Positions 6,799-9,947 of a stretch of 9,947 bases of DNA are shown here, one piece after another; the stretch's first letter is position 1; each line of letters opens with the position of its first letter. The notes below the pieces were generated by a model. That model did no database searches. It had not been told where the DNA came from and saw only the letters and a program-made list of their open reading frames with translations. Source of the DNA: an uncultured Candidatus Melainabacteria bacterium. GTDB lineage: Bacteria; Cyanobacteriota; Vampirovibrionia; Gastranaerophilales; Gastranaerophilaceae. The stretch is taken from assembly GCA_934747325.1 (NCBI GenBank), contig CAKVGW010000057.1:1-9947 (forward strand). Direction: 5' to 3'. Made by a program: the position numbers and the translations under genes.

Positions 6799-7337
6799 TA
6801 CTTAAAACAACCTTTTTCATGGTCATCAACAACTCCAATCGCTTGAAGATACGAATAAATAATTATGGTGCCAACATATTTCATGCCCCTCTTCTTCAAG
6901 TCTTTTGAAATTTTATCAGAAAGAGGTGTACTAACCGGCAAAACATCTGAGCTGTTTTTAACGACCTGATTGTTGGTAAATCCCCATATATAGTTTGTAA
7001 AACTTCCAAATTCTTTCTGAATTTCTATAAATATTTTCGCGTTGCTTATAGCTGAATTTATTTTACCTCTTGAACGAATAATTTTTTCATTATTTAAAAG
7101 TTCATTAACTTTACTTTCGTCATAAGATGCAACCTTTTTTACATCAAAATTATCAAATGCTATTCTAAAATCTTCACGTTTTTTAAGAACAGTTATCCAA
7201 GATAATCCTGCTTGAAAAGACTCCAAAATCAAAAGCTCAAAAAGCTCTTTATCATCATATTTAGGGATGCCCCATTCTTCATCATGATATTTAATATAAA
7301 TTGGCGAATTTTCATCAACCCAATGACATCTTTTCAT
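6795..7337 (-). CDS. tag: DNA-3-methyladenine glycosylase I
   Basis: This 180-residue base-excision repair enzyme removes 3-methyladenine from alkylated DNA. Matches to the TAG family run the full length. The zinc ligands are C4 and H18 at the N-terminus and H173 and C177 at the C-terminus (DDHEKGC). The base pocket includes Y17, E39 and W47, the equivalents of E. coli Y16, E38 and W46, within ESFQAGLSW. Further family motifs are RSRGKI (89-94), SKDLKKRGMKYVG near 145-156 and YLQAIG. The ATG has AAGGA (7344-7348) six bases upstream. The stop codon overlaps that of the convergent transporter gene, so the two mRNAs are complementary at their ends. A terminator just upstream isolates it from the repeat-protein gene, so it should have its own promoter, which I could not identify with confidence. 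Confidence 0.96.
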   Translation of the reverse strand: MKRCHWVDENSPIYIKYHDEEWGIPKYDDKELFELLILESFQAGLSWITVLKKREDFRIAFDNFDVKKVASYDESKVNELLNNEKIIRSRGKINSAISNAKIFIEIQKEFGSFTNYIWGFTNNQVVKNSSDVLPVSTPLSDKISKDLKKRGMKYVGTIIIYSYLQAIGVVDDHEKGCFKY

Positions 7338-7382
7338 AACGAATCCTTCTACAAATTATTTATTCTAAATAATAACACATAA

Positions 7383-7400
7383 AAAAAACGCCTTTCGGCG
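7383..7400 (-). terminator. Rho-independent terminator, minus strand
   Basis: On the minus strand, CGCC-GAAA-GGCG forms a short GC stem with a stable GAAA tetraloop (7389-7400), followed by eight T's. It lies about 50 bases after the stop of the Gly/Asn-rich protein gene and before tag, so it separates their transcripts. Confidence 0.8.
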
Positions 7401-7451
7401 CAAAAAATTTGGTTAATTAATAAGGTATTTTATAAGGTTATTTATAGGTTA

Positions 7452-8042
7452 TTATTTTTTCCAAAATTTTAATTTAGAAAGAAAACTTGTATTTTGTGAT
7501 TGAACTTTTACGGGAGCTTTCTTTCCCTTTTTGAGGCATAACATTGTAGTTCCAATAATAATGCCACCTGCGATTAAGCCTTTTATTATATTAGGAGTAT
7601 TCGCAACAGTTTGTCCGAGTTTACCAAAACCGCCACCAAAACCATTTATTCCAGCTTGCGAATTATTTGTCAAAATATTGCCGTTTACTCCACCAAAACC
7701 ATTCATGCCGGCTTGAGAATTACTCATTCCTATAGTACCATTTATGCCACCTAATGCGTTCATACCGGCACTTGCAAAACTGTTGTTATAATTTCCGCCT
7801 ACATATCCTGCATTTGTGTGTCCTACTGCTGCATTCTGAAATCCAAGATTTGTTCCGTTATATGAAAAACTGTCCGGAGTCATTCCTGCTGTTTGATATA
7901 GATTACCTTGCGCAGCCATATTTAAATAAGGATTTTGCATGCCAGCCAAAGATGACACATTCTGTGTACTTGCCAATTCTGCAGGCACATAATCTAAAAT
8001 TCCTTGATTATACAAATTTTGTAAAGAATATAGACTAACCAC
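7452..8042 (-). CDS. Gly/Asn-rich repeat protein with C-terminal membrane anchor
   Basis: I do not recognise a family. The 196-residue product has three parts. Residues 1-90 are low-complexity and rich in Asn, Gly, Ala, Gln and Tyr. Residues 91-147 hold three imperfect 19-residue repeats, each opening with (S/Q)AG(M/I)N and a GG step. Residues 152-170 are a hydrophobic segment, followed by a strongly basic 26-residue tail ending KLKFWKK. With no signal peptide, the protein is probably tail-anchored. Whether the N-terminal part faces the cytoplasm or the periplasm is unclear, though the basic tail favours a cytoplasmic C-terminus. The start codon is GTG at 8040-8042; AGAAGG (8054-8059) lies 11 bases upstream, a rather long spacing, and a TAG stop lies in frame above. 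The gene is divergent from the GT-C glycosyltransferase gene and ends at its own terminator. Confidence 0.8.
   Translation of the reverse strand: MVSLYSLQNLYNQGILDYVPAELASTQNVSSLAGMQNPYLNMAAQGNLYQTAGMTPDSFSYNGTNLGFQNAAVGHTNAGYVGGNYNNSFASAGMNALGGINGTIGMSNSQAGMNGFGGVNGNILTNNSQAGINGFGGGFGKLGQTVANTPNIIKGLIAGGIIIGTTMLCLKKGKKAPVKVQSQNTSFLSKLKFWKK
7602..7772 (-). repeat. Three tandem 57-bp imperfect repeats inside a coding region
   Basis: The units are 7716-7772, 7659-7715 and 7602-7658, each encoding a 19-residue copy. Units 1 and 2 are the closest (AGMN, then GG(I/V)NG). Unit 3 keeps the first half (QAGINGFGG) and has drifted in the second. The period is a multiple of three, so copy-number change would keep the frame. 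Confidence 0.75.
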
Positions 8043-8101
8043 TTCTGAAACAACCTTCTAATTAACTACACATATATATAAAGTTTTTTTATTTTGAAAA
8101 A

Positions 8102-8130
8102 TTGCTTTATTTGTTACAGTTTGTTAAGAT
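8102..8130 (+). promoter_or_regulatory. Candidate promoter for the GT-C glycosyltransferase gene
   Basis: TAAGAT (8125-8130) sits exactly six bases before the ATG at 8137, and TTGCTT (8102-8107) lies 17 bases further upstream as a weak -35. Transcription would begin at the start codon. There is no Shine-Dalgarno. The -10 overlaps the direct-repeat box at 8112-8127, so a protein bound there would be expected to block the promoter. Confidence 0.42.
8112..8127 (+). promoter_or_regulatory. Direct-repeat regulator-like box, TGTTAC-N4-TGTTAA
   Basis: Half-sites at 8112-8117 and 8122-8127 have a 10-base period, the same layout and nearly the same words as the site at 420-435. It lies in the divergent gap between the Gly/Asn-rich protein gene and the glycosyltransferase gene and could affect either. 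The comparison to WalR/RpaB-type boxes is by consensus only. Confidence 0.35.
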
Positions 8131-8136
8131 AGATTT

Positions 8137-9684
8137 ATGAAAAGTTTAAAATATAATTGGCAATTAATCCTGTTTAACGCAATAATTCTTTTAACTTTTA
8201 TTATAGGCTACGGCCATTTTGGGGATATAATGGTTGATTCTTTTAGAGAAGCTTATATTCCGTCAGAAGTAATTAAAGGGCAGGTTTTATACAAAAATAT
8301 TTTTACGATTTATGCACCTTTTTCGTATTTATTCAACGCACTATTGTTCAAAATTTTTGGCGTACATTTAAGTGTTTTATATGGAGCCGGACTATGCGCA
8401 ACTTATGGAATTCTTAATATTGTTTTTGCAATTGCAAACAAATTTATGAATAAAACTTATTCTTTAAGTATTGTTTTATTTATAATCTCGGTTTCTGTGC
8501 TTTCGCCTAACGTATTTAACTTTTATTTTCCATATTCTTATGGGATACTTTATGGCATTTTATTTATATTGGCATCAATTTATTTTGCCCTAAAAGACAA
8601 ATTTCAACTTTCTTATTTAATGTATTCATTTGCAATTTGTTGTAAATATGAATTTGTTTTTTTATTGCCACTGCTTTTTTATGTTACAAGAACAAAAGAC
8701 TTGTGGAAAAACATACTTGCATTGATATTACCGTTTGTAATTACTTACGCACCATTATTTATAATGGAAGTAAGCTTGAGTGATATCATAACCTCATTTC
8801 AAATAATTTTATCAATGTCATCAACTAAAACTATTTACTGGTTTTATTCGGTAATGGGTTTAACGTTTAGATGGGAACTAATTCCGATTTATATAATCAA
8901 TTTTTTAAAAATATTTATTCCACTTCTTTTTATGTATTATTTTAGAAACTGGTGGCTGATATTATTAACTACAATATATTTCTATTTCGTAGTAACACCG
9001 GAACTTTTCATCTACGCATTCCCATTAATTTTAATACTGCTTGTTCGCAAATTTTCTACAATAAGCCATGAGAAATTGTTTTTTGTTTTAGCGTCATTAC
9101 TTGTATCTATGAAAATCTTTTTTGCTGAAACATTTATGTCTTACGGCATTTTCTTTATTCCGTTTGCATTAATTTCAATATTCTTATTGATTCCACCAAG
9201 ATTCAAAAAACCTTTGTTTATAATAATTTTAATCTGCGCTTTAAACTTTGGCATCAAAAATTCAATCTCTCTTGCGTCAAAAAACATTAAAATTAAAACA
9301 GAACGAGGCATTGTTTATACTTCTGAAAAATCGGTATTAGAAACTATTAATTACATTCAAAATAACACTTCCGGCACAGATAAAATAGTCGTTTATCCTG
9401 AATGTTTAGCTATTAATTTTATGACAGGAAGAAAATCTGATAATAAATTTTATTCACTCATACCTCTTTATGTAGAAACATTTGGTGAAGAGTTAATAAC
9501 TAAGCGTATAGATTTTATAAAACCTGAATATATTGTAATAAGTAATTATAATACTTCTAATTATTATTATAGCTATTTTGGGCAAGATTATGCAGGAGAA
9601 ATTTATAGTTACATTTTAAAAAACTATTCTTTAGAAAAAGAATTTGGCAAAAAATTGATGTTTATGATTTACAAAAGAAACTAA
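8137..9684 (+). CDS. GT-C-fold membrane glycosyltransferase-like protein (GT39/GT83 type)
   Basis: A 515-residue polytopic membrane protein with many hydrophobic segments from residue 8 to about 375, then a soluble C-terminal domain (about 385-515). The first extracytoplasmic loop carries D30, D34, R37 and E38 (GDIMVDSFREAYIP), followed by GQVLYKNIF and YAPFSYLFNALLFKIFG. This is the usual arrangement in lipid-linked-sugar transferases of the PMT/ArnT type, where a loop-1 Asp is catalytic. The tail (VLETINYIQNN, KIVVYPE, then KPEYIVISN) resembles the periplasmic domain of such enzymes. It probably transfers a sugar from a polyprenyl-phosphate donor to a glycan, lipid or protein outside the inner membrane. 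Neither donor nor acceptor can be deduced. No other glycan gene is adjacent. The start is not backed by a Shine-Dalgarno; see the -10 directly upstream. Confidence 0.75.
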   Translation: MKSLKYNWQLILFNAIILLTFIIGYGHFGDIMVDSFREAYIPSEVIKGQVLYKNIFTIYAPFSYLFNALLFKIFGVHLSVLYGAGLCATYGILNIVFAIANKFMNKTYSLSIVLFIISVSVLSPNVFNFYFPYSYGILYGILFILASIYFALKDKFQLSYLMYSFAICCKYEFVFLLPLLFYVTRTKDLWKNILALILPFVITYAPLFIMEVSLSDIITSFQIILSMSSTKTIYWFYSVMGLTFRWELIPIYIINFLKIFIPLLFMYYFRNWWLILLTTIYFYFVVTPELFIYAFPLILILLVRKFSTISHEKLFFVLASLLVSMKIFFAETFMSYGIFFIPFALISIFLLIPPRFKKPLFIIILICALNFGIKNSISLASKNIKIKTERGIVYTSEKSVLETINYIQNNTSGTDKIVVYPECLAINFMTGRKSDNKFYSLIPLYVETFGEELITKRIDFIKPEYIVISNYNTSNYYYSYFGQDYAGEIYSYILKNYSLEKEFGKKLMFMIYKRN

Positions 9685-9707
9685 TAATTTTATTATTCAT
9701 ACATTTG

Positions 9708-9723
9708 TGCTAGAATATATAAT
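9708..9723 (+). promoter_or_regulatory. Promoter region for the MTA phosphorylase gene
   Basis: TGCTAGAAT (9708-9716) is a TGn-extended -10, and a perfect TATAAT follows at 9718-9723. Neither has a strong -35 at the usual distance. Either would give a leader of roughly 24-31 bases with AAGGAA at 9740-9745, eight bases before the ATG. No terminator of the upstream gene is visible in the 69-base gap. Confidence 0.5.
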
Positions 9724-9753
9724 ACTCGGTAGAATCAGAAAGGAATAAATCAA

Positions 9754-9947
9754 ATGGAAAAATTAGCAGATATTGGTGTTTTTGGCGGTTCAGGTTTTTA
9801 CAAATTTTTGGACGATATTAAAGAAGTTAAAATAGAAACTCCTTATGGAATGCCATCTGATAGTTTGTTTATCGGTAAAATCGGTGCGCACAAAGTTGCA
9901 TTTATGCCTCGTCACGGCAGAAGCCACACTATTTTACCACATTTGAT
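9754..9947 (+). CDS. mtnP: S-methyl-5'-thioadenosine phosphorylase, N-terminal part
   Basis: The first 64 codons of a nucleoside phosphorylase of the MTAP group, cut by the window edge. It cleaves methylthioadenosine with phosphate to adenine and 5-methylthioribose-1-phosphate, in the methionine salvage pathway, in the cytoplasm. Visible motifs: the phosphate-binding IGVFGGSGFY (residues 7-16), TPYGMPSD (about 29-36), then MPRHGRSH (about 52-59), typical of the family. The ATG is supported by AAGGAA eight bases upstream. Related purine phosphorylases with inosine or guanosine preference share these motifs, and the specificity residues lie beyond the window, so MTA as the substrate is the likely rather than certain reading. 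Confidence 0.88.
   Translation, partial: MEKLADIGVFGGSGFYKFLDDIKEVKIETPYGMPSDSLFIGKIGAHKVAFMPRHGRSHTILPHL

Noticed and set aside
7602..7772. Regularly spaced repeats that could suggest a CRISPR-like array
   Set aside because: The repeats are imperfect, directly adjacent without spacers, have a period divisible by three and lie inside an open coding frame.
9683..9697. AATAAT-TTT-ATTATT inverted repeat after the glycosyltransferase gene as a terminator
   Set aside because: The stem is entirely A/T and only six base pairs, too weak for a Rho-independent terminator.
1..9947. Defence system, mobile element or biosynthetic cluster
   Set aside because: No nuclease, transposase, integrase, toxin-antitoxin, reverse transcriptase or synthase is recognisable; the recognised genes are ordinary metabolic, repair, transport and envelope functions.

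Overview
This strongly AT-rich window most likely comes from a host-associated bacterium with an outer membrane. The combination of low GC, a TolC-type outer-membrane protein, short intergenic gaps and a distinctive uncharacterised 430-residue membrane protein resembles the gut cyanobacterial relatives 'Candidatus Gastranaerophilales' (Melainabacteria/Vampirovibrionia). That placement is an impression from protein style, not a computed result. I see no tRNA, rRNA, CRISPR array, insertion sequence or phage gene. Most of the window is ordinary chromosomal housekeeping sequence.

Left part (1-1910): a small omega-like RNA polymerase subunit gene ends at a strong hairpin terminator. It is followed by about 230 bases of non-coding DNA holding a run of three hairpins, a pair of regulator-like half-sites and a 15-codon open frame. 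The 430-residue membrane protein of unknown function starts four bases after that frame. A bidirectional terminator separates it from the genes read from the other strand.

Middle part (1910-5914, minus strand): in transcription order this holds a TolC-family outer-membrane protein, an HAD-family sugar-phosphatase-like hydrolase that overlaps it by 4 bp (ATGA), and a GH77 4-alpha-glucanotransferase (MalQ) with its own promoter. MalQ rearranges alpha-1,4-glucans. The HAD protein may act on a phosphorylated sugar or cofactor, but its substrate cannot be read from the sequence.

Right part (5914-9947): a 56-bp divergent promoter region separates the TolC gene from an EamA-type transporter. That gene meets tag (3-methyladenine DNA glycosylase I) tail to tail, with a 4-bp overlap. 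Next is a Gly/Asn-rich protein with three 19-residue repeats and a C-terminal membrane anchor. It is divergent from a 515-residue GT-C-like membrane glycosyltransferase. The window ends inside a methylthioadenosine phosphorylase gene.

The most interesting signals are regulatory. Three genes (TolC-like, EamA, GT-C) have no Shine-Dalgarno and carry a -10 element 6-8 bases before the ATG, as expected for leaderless or near-leaderless mRNAs, while the genes around them have clear Shine-Dalgarno sequences. Two intergenic sites share a TGTWAM-N4-TGTWAA direct repeat that resembles the boxes of the WalR/RpaB class of OmpR-family regulators. I found no convincing undescribed multi-gene system. The best candidates for new biology are the 430-residue membrane protein with its mini-ORF leader, the repeat-bearing anchored protein, and the hairpin cluster.
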